From Pseudomonas gozinkensis (GTDB lineage: Bacteria; Pseudomonadota; Gammaproteobacteria; Pseudomonadales; Pseudomonadaceae): DNA of 64,000 nucleotides. A model generated the notes under the pieces. The model made no database searches and was not told the DNA's origin. It saw nothing but the letters and a program-made list of their open reading frames with translations. The stretch lies in contig NZ_CP062253.1 in NCBI RefSeq assembly GCF_014863585.1, forward strand, positions 1,390,501 through 1,454,500, given 5' to 3'. Of the stretch, positions 7,382 through 15,335 are shown one piece after another; position 1 is the stretch's first letter; every line of letters begins with the position of its first letter. The position numbers and the translations under genes are program-made.

Positions 7382-8414
7382 AACCCCTTCGCTGCCGGTG
7401 CTGATCAAGCGCACCCAAAGCGACCTGGCCGGCGATTCGCTGCGCCAGTCCGATGCGCAAGTCCTGGCCCGCACAGTCGGCGGCGCCGCTTATGGTCTGT
7501 ACGGCTACCTCGACTGGATTGCCGAGCAGATCCTGCCCGACACCGCCGATGAATCGACTCTGGAGCGCATCGCCGCACTGCGCCTGAACCAGCCGCGCAA
7601 ACCGGCGCAGGTCGCCACCGGCAACGTCAGCTTCAACGCCACGGCGGGCGCGGTGCTGGACGCCGATACGTTGCTGCAGGCGAGTGACGGCCGCACGTTC
7701 AAAGTCACCGCCGCGCGCACCACCGTCAATGGCGTCAACAGCACCTCCATCGCAGCGCTGGATGCCGGCAGCCTGGGCAACGCCGAGGCCGGCCTGGCGC
7801 TGACGCCGGTGCAGCCGATCACCGGCGTGGTCGGCAACAGTTTTGTGGTGCTGGCGCCGGGACTGAACGGTGGCGTGGCGCGGGAAAGTCTGGAATCGCT
7901 GCGCTCGCGGGTGATCCGCTCCTATCGCGTCATCCCCCACGGCGGTTCGGCCAGCGACTACGAGACCTGGGCGCTGGAAGTGCCGGGCGTGACCCGCGCG
8001 TGGTGCCGTGGCGGCTTCCTCGGGCCGGGCACCGTCGGCGTGTACATCATGCGCGACGACGATCCGCAACCGGTGCCGAATGCCGATCAACTGGCCGAAG
8101 TGCAGGCTTACATCGAGCCGTTGCGCCCGGTGACCGCCGAAGTCCATGTGCGTCCGCCGGTGCAGAAACCGGTGACCTATCAACTGAAGCTGACCCCTGA
8201 CACCACCGCCGTGCGCGCCGCCGTCGAAACCCAGTTGCGTGATCTGCACAACCGTGAAGCCGACCTGGGCGAGGATCTTTTGATCAGTCACATCCGCGAA
8301 GCGATCAGCAGCGCGGCGGGGGAAACCGATCACGTGCTGTCGGCCCCGGTGGCGAACGTGGCCGCGGGTGACAGCGAACTGCTCACCTTCGGGGGTTGCG
8401 TATGGCTGCCATAA
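7371..8414 (+). CDS. Baseplate J-like wedge protein (Mu gp47)
   Basis: 347 residues of the baseplate J / Mu gp47 family, the main arm of the baseplate wedge. Typical segments are IAALRLNQPRKPAQVATGNV, GGVARESLESLRSRVI, HGGSASDYETWALEVPGVTRAW and GPGTVGVYI. The N-terminus starts inside the end of gp46, and the C-terminus overlaps the next gene, so the wedge genes form one tightly coupled unit. Confidence 0.95.
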   Translation: MPFETPSLPVLIKRTQSDLAGDSLRQSDAQVLARTVGGAAYGLYGYLDWIAEQILPDTADESTLERIAALRLNQPRKPAQVATGNVSFNATAGAVLDADTLLQASDGRTFKVTAARTTVNGVNSTSIAALDAGSLGNAEAGLALTPVQPITGVVGNSFVVLAPGLNGGVARESLESLRSRVIRSYRVIPHGGSASDYETWALEVPGVTRAWCRGGFLGPGTVGVYIMRDDDPQPVPNADQLAEVQAYIEPLRPVTAEVHVRPPVQKPVTYQLKLTPDTTAVRAAVETQLRDLHNREADLGEDLLISHIREAISSAAGETDHVLSAPVANVAAGDSELLTFGGCVWLP

Positions 8415-9001
8415 GAACCGCCGCGCAATACCAGGCGCAATTGCGCGCCTTGCTGCCGAGCGGCCCGGCATGGGATCCGGAACGCGTGCCGGAACTCGAA
8501 GAAGTGCTGCAAGGCGTCGCCGTCGAACTGGCGCGCCTTGACGCCCGCGCCGCCGACCTGCTCAACGAAATGGACCCGGCCGGTGTCAGCGAACTGGTGC
8601 CGGACTGGGAGCAGGTGATGAACCTGCCCGACCCGTGCCTCGGCGCCACGCCGCTGTTCGACGACCGCCGCCTCGCCGTGCGCCGGCGCTTGCTGGCAGT
8701 CGGCAGCCAGGCTGTCGGCTACTACCTGGACATCGCCAAAAGCCAGGGTTACCCCAACGCCACCATCACCGAACTCGAAGCCCCGCGCATGGGCCGCTCG
8801 CGTTTCGGTGCGGCGCACTGGGGCACCTGGGAAGCGCAGTTCATGTGGACGCTCAACACTGGCGGGCGGCTGTTGCTCGGCCGGCGCTATGGCGCGAGCT
8901 ATTGGGGCGAGCGCTTCGGCGTCAATCCGGGCTCGGCGCTGGAATGCCTGATCCACAGGGCGGCACCGGCGCATACCAAAGTGCACATCAACTATGACTA
9001 G
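8402..9001 (+). CDS. Baseplate protein (Mu gp48-like, DUF2313)
   Basis: 199 residues. The DUF2313/Mu gp48 family connects the wedge to the tail fibres. The N-terminus (YQAQLRALLPSGPAWDP) and the later CLGATPLFDDRRLAVRRRL are typical. ATG 8402 follows GGGGGT at a good distance; a TTG at 8396 is also in frame but unlikely. It overlaps gp47 by 13 bases. The first fibre gene starts 15 bases later behind GGAAGGAG. Confidence 0.92.
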   Translation: MAAIRTAAQYQAQLRALLPSGPAWDPERVPELEEVLQGVAVELARLDARAADLLNEMDPAGVSELVPDWEQVMNLPDPCLGATPLFDDRRLAVRRRLLAVGSQAVGYYLDIAKSQGYPNATITELEAPRMGRSRFGAAHWGTWEAQFMWTLNTGGRLLLGRRYGASYWGERFGVNPGSALECLIHRAAPAHTKVHINYD

Positions 9002-9015
9002 GAAGGAGTGACGGG

Positions 9016-9951
9016 ATGGATTACCCGAGAAGTGTGCCCGGCTCCGGGCTGGTGGATGGACGATTTGCCGATGAAAACCCGCTGACCGGAACTCCGGGTT
9101 CGTTGATCCCCGCGACATGGGGCAACGGCATAACGGAAGAGCTGCTGAACGTGATCCGTGCGGCGGGGATGGTGCCCTCCGAAAGCGAGTCGGATCAGTT
9201 GCTCAAGGCGCTGAAGAATGTCTTGTCCCAGGACGCGATGCCGTTCGCCGCTTTGGCATTTCCAACGGTGGCCACGGCTGACGGGCGTATTTCAGTCAGC
9301 GCCGCAAGCGCGTCTGCTGGCGGCACCGTGTCGGTGCCGGGCGGTGTGCTGGTCTGCCTCGGTGAAGAAGTTGCCGCCGGCATGACGGCCCGCCCGCGCA
9401 CGTTGCTGACCTCTGCCTGGAGCTCGTCCGGACTGGATATCAACAGCACCTATTTTCTGCGGATGCAGGTGCGCAACGGGGCACTGGTCTGCTACACGCA
9501 AAAAGGCCTCGATACCGATGTGATCCCTGCGGGGATGAAAGCGGGAACCGGCAGCAGTGGCGGTGGTTTCGACTCGACCTGCATCGACATGCTGGTGGCC
9601 AGAGTGGTGACCGCAGGTGCCGGGACTTTACCCAAGCTCACACTGCTGGCGAACAAGGCCCGCATGGAAGCGGTCGGTGTCTGGTCCGGTGCCAATGGCA
9701 ATTACTCGGTCCCGTTGAACTGGGCGCGCAAACCTCGTGCGTACATTGCAGGGATTTATGATTTTGATGACAACGTCAAAACCGACTATGGCGTGATCAG
9801 TGAGGAGATCGGGGTCAACTTTGTCGGTACTCAGTTCATGCCGGAGGGTGGTTTTACCGACCGTTACACGGCGCGTGTCGCGATCGCTGCGTGGTCACAG
9901 AACCTGAGCACGTCAGGTCGGATAAACGCTCGCGTCAGATGGGAGGTTTGA
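9016..9951 (+). CDS. Tail fibre protein 1
   Basis: 311 residues. The N-terminal 60 residues (MDYPRSVPGSGLVDGRFADE, later PGSLIPATWGNGITEE) are the shared attachment module of all five fibre genes here. A middle domain (FPTVATADGRISV to about LLANKAR, residues 75-215) closely resembles the same part of fibre 2. The C-terminal receptor-binding part is unique and ends RINARVRWEV. It starts with ATG behind GGAAGGAG and is followed by its own accessory gene. Confidence 0.9.
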   Translation: MDYPRSVPGSGLVDGRFADENPLTGTPGSLIPATWGNGITEELLNVIRAAGMVPSESESDQLLKALKNVLSQDAMPFAALAFPTVATADGRISVSAASASAGGTVSVPGGVLVCLGEEVAAGMTARPRTLLTSAWSSSGLDINSTYFLRMQVRNGALVCYTQKGLDTDVIPAGMKAGTGSSGGGFDSTCIDMLVARVVTAGAGTLPKLTLLANKARMEAVGVWSGANGNYSVPLNWARKPRAYIAGIYDFDDNVKTDYGVISEEIGVNFVGTQFMPEGGFTDRYTARVAIAAWSQNLSTSGRINARVRWEV

Positions 9952-9953
9952 GT

Positions 9954-10355
9954 ATGAAAGCCATTATCGAAAATGGAGTGGTGACGGCGCTGATGACGGG
10001 TGACGTCGATTGCGGCGTTCCGGTGCCGGTCGGCCTCGCGGTTGCCACAGGCTGGCTGTTCGACGACGAGCGCTTCAGCGCGCCGCCGCAGGTCGATGTT
10101 TCGCCGGATGTGCAAGCCGAGGCAGAGCGCCAATGGCGCACGACAGCGCTCACGGCCACTGACTGGCTGGTGATTCGTCATCGCGACGAACTGGATGTCG
10201 GGGCGCCACCGACCTTGAGCAACAAACAGTTTTCCAAATTGCAGGCCTGGCGCCAGGCGCTGCGCAATTGGCCGGGCTCCGGCGACCTGCCGGATGTCCT
10301 GTCGCGCCCCGAACCACCCAAGTGGCTTGCGCGGTTGTCCCTGCGGGCACCGTGA
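9954..10355 (+). CDS. Tail fibre assembly chaperone-like protein 1
   Basis: 133 residues. The second half has the pattern W-R-T-T-x-L-x-x-T-D-W-L-V-I-R-H-R-D-E-L and LQAWRQALRNWP, shared with the accessory gene at 14866 and with phage tail assembly proteins. ATG 9954 lies 8 bases after GGGAGG. It probably folds or trimerises fibre 1 (inferred from position). A strong terminator follows. Confidence 0.78.
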   Translation: MKAIIENGVVTALMTGDVDCGVPVPVGLAVATGWLFDDERFSAPPQVDVSPDVQAEAERQWRTTALTATDWLVIRHRDELDVGAPPTLSNKQFSKLQAWRQALRNWPGSGDLPDVLSRPEPPKWLARLSLRAP

Positions 10356-10380
10356 ATACGCGCTTGTATCTCTTGAACGA

Positions 10381-10404
10381 CGCCCGCCCTGTGCGGGCGT
10401 TTTT
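10381..10404 (+). terminator. Intrinsic terminator after fibre cassette 1
   Basis: CGCCCGC (10381-10387), loop CCTGT, GCGGGCG (10393-10399), then TTTTT. It stands between fibre cassettes 1 and 2, so read-through or a separate promoter would be needed for the downstream cassettes. Confidence 0.85.
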
Positions 10405-10467
10405 CATCAGTGCGCAAGCTGACCGCCGATCGCTGGAGCCACAGCGAATACCTACAGGAATCTAACC

Positions 10468-11619
10468 GTGGACTATCCAAAGAGTGTCCCCAGCGCCGGA
10501 CTGGTGAATGGGAAATTTGTCGATGAAAACCCGCTGACCGGAACGCCGGGATCGTTGATCCCGGCGGATTGGGGGAACAGCGTCACGCAGGAAATTCTCA
10601 ATGTGATCAAGGCCGGGGATCTGACCCCGGACGAGAAAAAATACGATCAACTGCTGCAAGCGATTCAAAGCGTTTCGGCCAAGGGCTGGAGCCTGGATTC
10701 AGCGTTGCCTGTCGGCTCACTGCCTTTGCCGACCGTAGCGACACCTGACGGGCGCATGCCGATCACGCCAACGGCGGTGCTGACCAGTGGCGGACGTTTG
10801 TCGATTCCTGCCGGCGTGTTTTTGAGCATTGGCCAGGAGGTTGTTGCGGGGCAACTGGGCAGGTCTCGTACGTTCACCACGCAGGCCTGGAGCAGTGCGG
10901 ATCTGTTGCCGACGACCGGCTATTTCCTGAGGGCGCAGGTCAGCGGCGGGGCCCTGACGTTCTACATGCAGCGCGGAACGATCTATGACCCGGCCCCCGA
11001 AGGATTGAAGGGCACCGTCAACAGTGCGGCGGGGGGTGGGTTTCAATCCACGCCGCTGGATATGTGTCTGGCCTGGGTGGTGACCGCAGGGCCAGGGTCG
11101 GTTCCGATCGTCAGGCCGGTCTACAACCGCAAGCATCTGGCATGGAGCCAGACGGTCAACGGTAATGGTGTGGTCTATTTGCCGGTCGATCCTCACGCCC
11201 GGGCGGCACGTCTGGTGGTAGGCAACCCGACACCGCACCCTACAGGCATTACCGGCGTGTCCTTTGCCCCGGGCGGTTGGCTGGGCGGCAACTATTGCTA
11301 CCTGAATCCGACCGTGGGGACTTCGGGCAATTGGGACGGTTGGTCCACTGCCGGTGCGACGGCGTGCATCTTCACCAGCAACGTGCTCAACGACACAACG
11401 GTGTCGACCCTGACTGCCAGCTTCGACCACAACGAGTTGCGCTCTCTCTGGCAGGTCTATCAGGCCGAGCACACGTTGGGCGCCAGTAATGCTTCCAGCG
11501 ACGAACTGCTGTTCAGCATGGGTCTGAAAAACCTGTCACCCGGCGACTACGCCAACGGGGTCGCCATCAATTTCAGCTCGGCGGTCAACGTCAATTTTTC
11601 ATGGGAATTGATTCGATGA
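10468..11619 (+). CDS. Tail fibre protein 2
   Basis: 383 residues starting with GTG. The N-terminal attachment module (MDYPKSVPSAGLVNGKFVDE) is shared with the other fibres. Residues about 90-225 (LPTVATPDGRMPI, AWSSADL, YFLRAQVSGGALTFYMQRG) mirror the middle of fibre 1, showing a duplication. The C-terminal half (from NGNGVVYLPVDP) is specific to this gene. The stop overlaps the start of its accessory gene. Confidence 0.9.
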   Translation: MDYPKSVPSAGLVNGKFVDENPLTGTPGSLIPADWGNSVTQEILNVIKAGDLTPDEKKYDQLLQAIQSVSAKGWSLDSALPVGSLPLPTVATPDGRMPITPTAVLTSGGRLSIPAGVFLSIGQEVVAGQLGRSRTFTTQAWSSADLLPTTGYFLRAQVSGGALTFYMQRGTIYDPAPEGLKGTVNSAAGGGFQSTPLDMCLAWVVTAGPGSVPIVRPVYNRKHLAWSQTVNGNGVVYLPVDPHARAARLVVGNPTPHPTGITGVSFAPGGWLGGNYCYLNPTVGTSGNWDGWSTAGATACIFTSNVLNDTTVSTLTASFDHNELRSLWQVYQAEHTLGASNASSDELLFSMGLKNLSPGDYANGVAINFSSAVNVNFSWELIR

Positions 11620-12131
11620 ACATCATTCAGGAACTGCATCAATTCGAAGAGGGGTTGCGTCCGCTTCAGCCGTCCGCTGCCCATGACTGGGACGGCAAAG
11701 CCTGGGTGCTGGACAGCGCGCGGGCCGGACAACTGGATCAGCAGGCCGCCGAACAGCTGTGCGTGCGGGTCGACGCGGCCGCCGACAATGCCCGTGCCGT
11801 GCTGGCCGGTGATCCGCTCAAGGCGCTGGAATACGCTCAGGCTGCCGTCGACGCGCAAGCCTTTCAGGACGCCGGCTACCCGAGAAACGATGTGCCTCTG
11901 TCCGTCGCAGCCTGGGTCGCCAGAGGGCGCAGTGCCCGGCAGGCTGCCGATCAGATTCTGGACAAGGCGACCCGGCTCAGCGACAGCCTGCTGACCCTGC
12001 GCACCTTGCGCCTGAAGGCCAAGACCCAGATTCGTGCGCTCGCAACCAAAGGTCAGATGGATCAGGCCCGCGCTGCCGCTGATGAGGCGTTGCTGGCCAT
12101 TCGTGGACTGACCGCCAACCTGACTTCGTAA
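11616..12131 (+). CDS. Fibre-associated accessory protein 2 (putative chaperone)
   Basis: 171 residues. The N-terminus has DWDGKAWVLD, seen in tail fibre assembly proteins; the rest is alanine-rich and helical. ATG 11616 overlaps the fibre 2 stop (ATGA), which favours it over an in-frame ATG at 11601. No conserved fold is recognised with certainty; a chaperone role rests on position and size. A terminator follows. Confidence 0.65.
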   Translation: MNIIQELHQFEEGLRPLQPSAAHDWDGKAWVLDSARAGQLDQQAAEQLCVRVDAAADNARAVLAGDPLKALEYAQAAVDAQAFQDAGYPRNDVPLSVAAWVARGRSARQAADQILDKATRLSDSLLTLRTLRLKAKTQIRALATKGQMDQARAAADEALLAIRGLTANLTS

Positions 12132-12150
12132 CCGCAGTTCGCGTCACCCA

Positions 12151-12179
12151 AGCCCACTTCATTGTGGGCTTTTTATTTT
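12151..12179 (+). terminator. Intrinsic terminator after fibre cassette 2
   Basis: AGCCCAC (12151-12157), loop TTCATT, GTGGGCT (12164-12170), then TTTTATTTT. The stem arms are identical to those of the hairpin between the sheath and tube genes. Confidence 0.85.
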
Positions 12180-12259
12180 CAGGAATAGAAGCGTCTGCGC
12201 CGTAGCGAAAGCTTGCGCGCGGCCACGTTTCATTTGTCATTACAGAGGAACGAGCACCA

Positions 12260-13354
12260 ATGGATTACCCAAAAAGTGTCCCCAGCGTCGGCCTGGTCAA
12301 TGGCCGGTTCGTCGATGAAAACCCGGTGGCGGGAACGCCCGGGTCGTTGATACCGGCGGTATGGGGCAACAGCGTTACGCAAGAAATTCTCAACGTGATT
12401 ACCGGCGCCGGGCTGACAGCCGCCGAGGTCGATACCGGTCAGTTGTTCAAAGCCATTCAGTCGATTGTCGGCAACGCCAGTCCGATGCGTTCGGTGGTGA
12501 CGCGGTTGACTGCATCCAAGGCGCTGACCGACCCGGAGCTGGGCCTGGTACTGATCGATGGCGGATCCAGTGCTGTAACGGTGACATTGCCGCCGGCAAA
12601 CGCCGCGCTGGGTGTACGCGATGTGATTGTTCGGCGGATGGACAACAGCGGCAACCGTCTGGTCGTCCAGGCATCGGGTTCCGACCGCATTCGTTTTCAC
12701 ACGCATCTTTCACCCAGCGGTTATCCGTTTCTGGTGTTGATGGGCGGCGGCGACTGGTGGCAGTTGCGCAGTGATGCTGCGGGTAGCTGGTGGCCAGTCG
12801 GCCGGTTTGACAACACCCCCCTTGGCCGGCCGTTTTTCGAGACGACCACCTTGCTCAATCCCGGTGGTTACGGTGCGCTCAACGGTACTGTCATGAAGCG
12901 TGTCGAGTGGCCCTGGCTGTGGGACCACGCCCAGCTTTCCGGGATGTTGGGCACTGAAGCTGCGCGTGCTGGCAACGAAGGCAAATGGACCTCGGGTGAC
13001 GGCGCGGCAACCTTTCGAGGTCCGGAGGGGCGAGGCGAGTTTCTGCGGGTTCTGGACGAGGGCAGGGGCGTGGATACGGGCCGTGCCATGGGTACCTTTC
13101 AGGTCGGATCGACTCATTCGTATGCCATGGGTGCCAATGGTGCCGGTGCGGTAGGGGCGTGGTGGTCGGACGCCCTGACCGGTTTCGGTGCCGATACCCG
13201 TGAAGAGCCGCAATACGTGTCCGGGCTGGTCAACGGTGGCCCCGTCTTCCCTGTCGGTACGAGTTATCAGCGGGATGCGGCCAACGCCTTGCTGCTGGCG
13301 TTCAAATCCCGCCCTCGCAACATTGCCTATCCCGGCCGTATCAAACTCATCTGA
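12260..13354 (+). CDS. Tail fibre protein 3 with collar-like C-terminal domain
   Basis: 364 residues, ATG start behind GAGGAAC. It has the shared N-terminal module (MDYPKSVPSVGLVNGRFVDE). Residues about 75-170 form a beta-rich domain (VLIDGGSSAVTVTLPPANAA). The C-terminal half (PWLWDHAQLSGML, then FRGPEGRGEFLRVLDEGRGV) resembles phage tail collar/fibre tips. This C-terminal type differs from fibres 1 and 2, consistent with a different receptor. Confidence 0.9.
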   Translation: MDYPKSVPSVGLVNGRFVDENPVAGTPGSLIPAVWGNSVTQEILNVITGAGLTAAEVDTGQLFKAIQSIVGNASPMRSVVTRLTASKALTDPELGLVLIDGGSSAVTVTLPPANAALGVRDVIVRRMDNSGNRLVVQASGSDRIRFHTHLSPSGYPFLVLMGGGDWWQLRSDAAGSWWPVGRFDNTPLGRPFFETTTLLNPGGYGALNGTVMKRVEWPWLWDHAQLSGMLGTEAARAGNEGKWTSGDGAATFRGPEGRGEFLRVLDEGRGVDTGRAMGTFQVGSTHSYAMGANGAGAVGAWWSDALTGFGADTREEPQYVSGLVNGGPVFPVGTSYQRDAANALLLAFKSRPRNIAYPGRIKLI

Positions 13355-13361
13355 GGTGCCT

Positions 13362-13928
13362 ATGTTCAATTATCTGTTTGACGGTGCGGGCGTTTTGTCC
13401 GGGCCTGTCGAGTTTTTCGTGACCCCAGGCATTGGTATTCAACTGCCCGGCAACGCGGTGGAGTTGTCGTTCGAATTACCCGCGCCTGAAGCCGGTCGTA
13501 TCTGGGCTTTGATCAACGGTGTACCGCGAGAGGTGATTGACCGGCGGGGTCCGGTTTTTCGCAAGGACGGCGGCGGGCAACAGATCTGGAGTGAGCTGGG
13601 AGAGTTGCCCGATACGCTCACAACGCAGCCTTGGCCGGGGGAGTTCCATGTGTGGCGCGACGACGCCTGGCAGCTGGATGAGCAGGCCCGTTTGCTCAGC
13701 ATCAGCCAACAGGTTCTGGAAAAGCGCGACGCACTGTTGCGCGACGCCGTCCTGCGCATCGCCCCCCTGCAATACGCCGAAGACATCGGCGATGCCAGCC
13801 ACGAAGAGCAACTGCAATTGCTCGAGTGGAAGCTCTACAGCGTGGAGCTGAACCGCATCGAGAAACAGCCCGGTTTCCCGGAGCAAATCACCTGGCCTTC
13901 AGTGCCTGGAACCCGCACAGCAGATTGA
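13362..13928 (+). CDS. Tail fibre assembly protein 3 (Caudo_TAP/Tfa-like)
   Basis: 188 residues. The second half (LLRDAVLRIAPLQYAEDIGD, EEQLQLLEWKLYSVELNRI, then PEQITWP) matches the tail fibre assembly (Tfa) family of chaperones that promote fibre trimer formation. ATG 13362 is chosen over the upstream in-frame starts because those lie within fibre 3; AGGTG precedes it. It lies 7 bases after the fibre 3 stop. Confidence 0.85.
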   Translation: MFNYLFDGAGVLSGPVEFFVTPGIGIQLPGNAVELSFELPAPEAGRIWALINGVPREVIDRRGPVFRKDGGGQQIWSELGELPDTLTTQPWPGEFHVWRDDAWQLDEQARLLSISQQVLEKRDALLRDAVLRIAPLQYAEDIGDASHEEQLQLLEWKLYSVELNRIEKQPGFPEQITWPSVPGTRTAD

Positions 13929-13942
13929 TAAGGAGATGAATC

Positions 13943-14863
13943 TTGGACTATCCCAAAAGCGTACCCAGCGTCGGGCTGGTGAACGGGCAATTTGTCGATG
14001 AGGATCCCGTCGCCGGAAAGCCCGGCTCGCTGATTCCCGCCACATGGGGCAATGGCGTCACACAGGAAATTCTCAGCGTCGTACAGGCCGCCGGCATGAC
14101 GCCCAACGAGGCCAACACTCATCAACTGCTTGATGCATTGCGCAGTCCGGCGCTGTTCACGACGGCAGCACAATTTGATGTCAGCCGATCGGCTGCAACG
14201 GCCGAGTTTGTCCAGCGAGCGCTAGGCAACTACGCCAGCGCTCGCGGCATCTCCGGCTCGACCCAACTGACCCTGGCCGATATCGGCTGTTCGATCGGGA
14301 TGGGCGGAAACGCCGCGTACACCGTGACTTTGCCGGACGCCACTGCGGTGCCCAGCGGTGCGACGATCAGCCTGCACTGCCGAAACAGTGCAGCGGTCAC
14401 GGTTGCCAGTAAAACCGGTACGCAGATAAGCCCCCAAGGGGCTTATCTGGGTTCGATCACGATGAACGCCGGCGAGAGCGCGACCTTTGTCCGGGAGTCG
14501 GGTGTCTGGGTTGTTTATGGCACTGCTGCGTTGAAGTATTCGGCGCTCTATGCGTCGCAGTTCGCCACGGCCGGATATCAGAAACTTCCCAGCGGCTTGA
14601 TCGTGCAGTGGGTGACCGGGGGCTCCGATGCGAATGGCATCATGACGGTGTCGTTGCCGATGATGTTTCCCAATGCTGTCCTCGGCGGGATCGCCAATGA
14701 AGGTTATCCGGCAGGCTGGGGCAGTTCAAACGTCACTGTCTGGGCATTCGACGGGGCCAACTCCACGACATCGACGGTTGTTGCCAGGGTTCGCAATGTC
14801 CTGGCGTCGAGTGTGAAGGCTGAACCTGGAATCTCCGGACGCATATTGGTTTGGGGGCGATAA
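13943..14863 (+). CDS. Tail fibre protein 4
   Basis: 306 residues starting with TTG behind AAGGAG (13930-13935). It has the shared N-terminal module with the variant FVDEDPVAGKPG. The middle resembles beta-sandwich fibre shafts (LPDATAVPSGATISLHC). The C-terminus (GYQKLPSGLIVQWVTGG to GRILVWGR) has the tip pattern common in Pseudomonas tailocin fibres. A perfect 12-base inverted repeat lies in the coding sequence at 14423-14449. Confidence 0.9.
   Translation: MDYPKSVPSVGLVNGQFVDEDPVAGKPGSLIPATWGNGVTQEILSVVQAAGMTPNEANTHQLLDALRSPALFTTAAQFDVSRSAATAEFVQRALGNYASARGISGSTQLTLADIGCSIGMGGNAAYTVTLPDATAVPSGATISLHCRNSAAVTVASKTGTQISPQGAYLGSITMNAGESATFVRESGVWVVYGTAALKYSALYASQFATAGYQKLPSGLIVQWVTGGSDANGIMTVSLPMMFPNAVLGGIANEGYPAGWGSSNVTVWAFDGANSTTSTVVARVRNVLASSVKAEPGISGRILVWGR
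14423..14449. repeat. Perfect 12-base inverted repeat inside fibre 4
   Basis: CAGATAAGCCCC (14423-14434), loop CAA, GGGGCTTATCTG (14438-14449). It encodes in-frame residues (QISPQGAYL region) and lacks a T-tract. Confidence 0.8.
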
Positions 14864-14865
14864 CC

Positions 14866-15306
14866 ATGGCTATTTATTTTTATGCACAGACACGCGGCTT
14901 TGAAGTGGTCGACAGCCCCCATCCGGAGCCGCCTGAAGGCGCCGTGGAAATCACCCGCGTCCAATACGCCGAACTGTTTGCCGGGCAGGCAAGCGGCAAG
15001 GTCATCAGCGCCAGTGCCAGTGGACAACCCGTACTGATAGACGCGGTCATCTCCCCGGCAGTGCTGTCTTCCCGGGAACGCGCGTGGCGCAACAACATTC
15101 TGCAGGACACGCAATGGCTGGTATGGCGTGACGCTGAAGAGCTGGAAGTCGGCGAGGGCACCACTCTGCGCACCGACGAATTCAAACAATTGCTCGCCTA
15201 TCGACAGGCCCTGCGCGACTGGCCCAATGATCCGGAGTTTCCGGATACCCGGGCTCGCCCGGTAGAGCCTGACTGGCTTGAAGGCTTGCTGCGGTCGAAC
15301 GGCTGA
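14866..15306 (+). CDS. Tail fibre assembly chaperone-like protein 4
   Basis: 146 residues. The C-terminal half (WRNNILQDTQWLVWRDAEEL, LLAYRQALRDWPNDPEFP) is clearly related to accessory protein 1 at 9954 and to phage tail assembly proteins. ATG 14866 lies two bases after the fibre 4 stop. It is likely the dedicated folding partner of fibre 4. Confidence 0.8.
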   Translation: MAIYFYAQTRGFEVVDSPHPEPPEGAVEITRVQYAELFAGQASGKVISASASGQPVLIDAVISPAVLSSRERAWRNNILQDTQWLVWRDAEELEVGEGTTLRTDEFKQLLAYRQALRDWPNDPEFPDTRARPVEPDWLEGLLRSNG

Positions 15307-15335
15307 GCCGTTGACCCGATCAAAGAGGAATTAAC

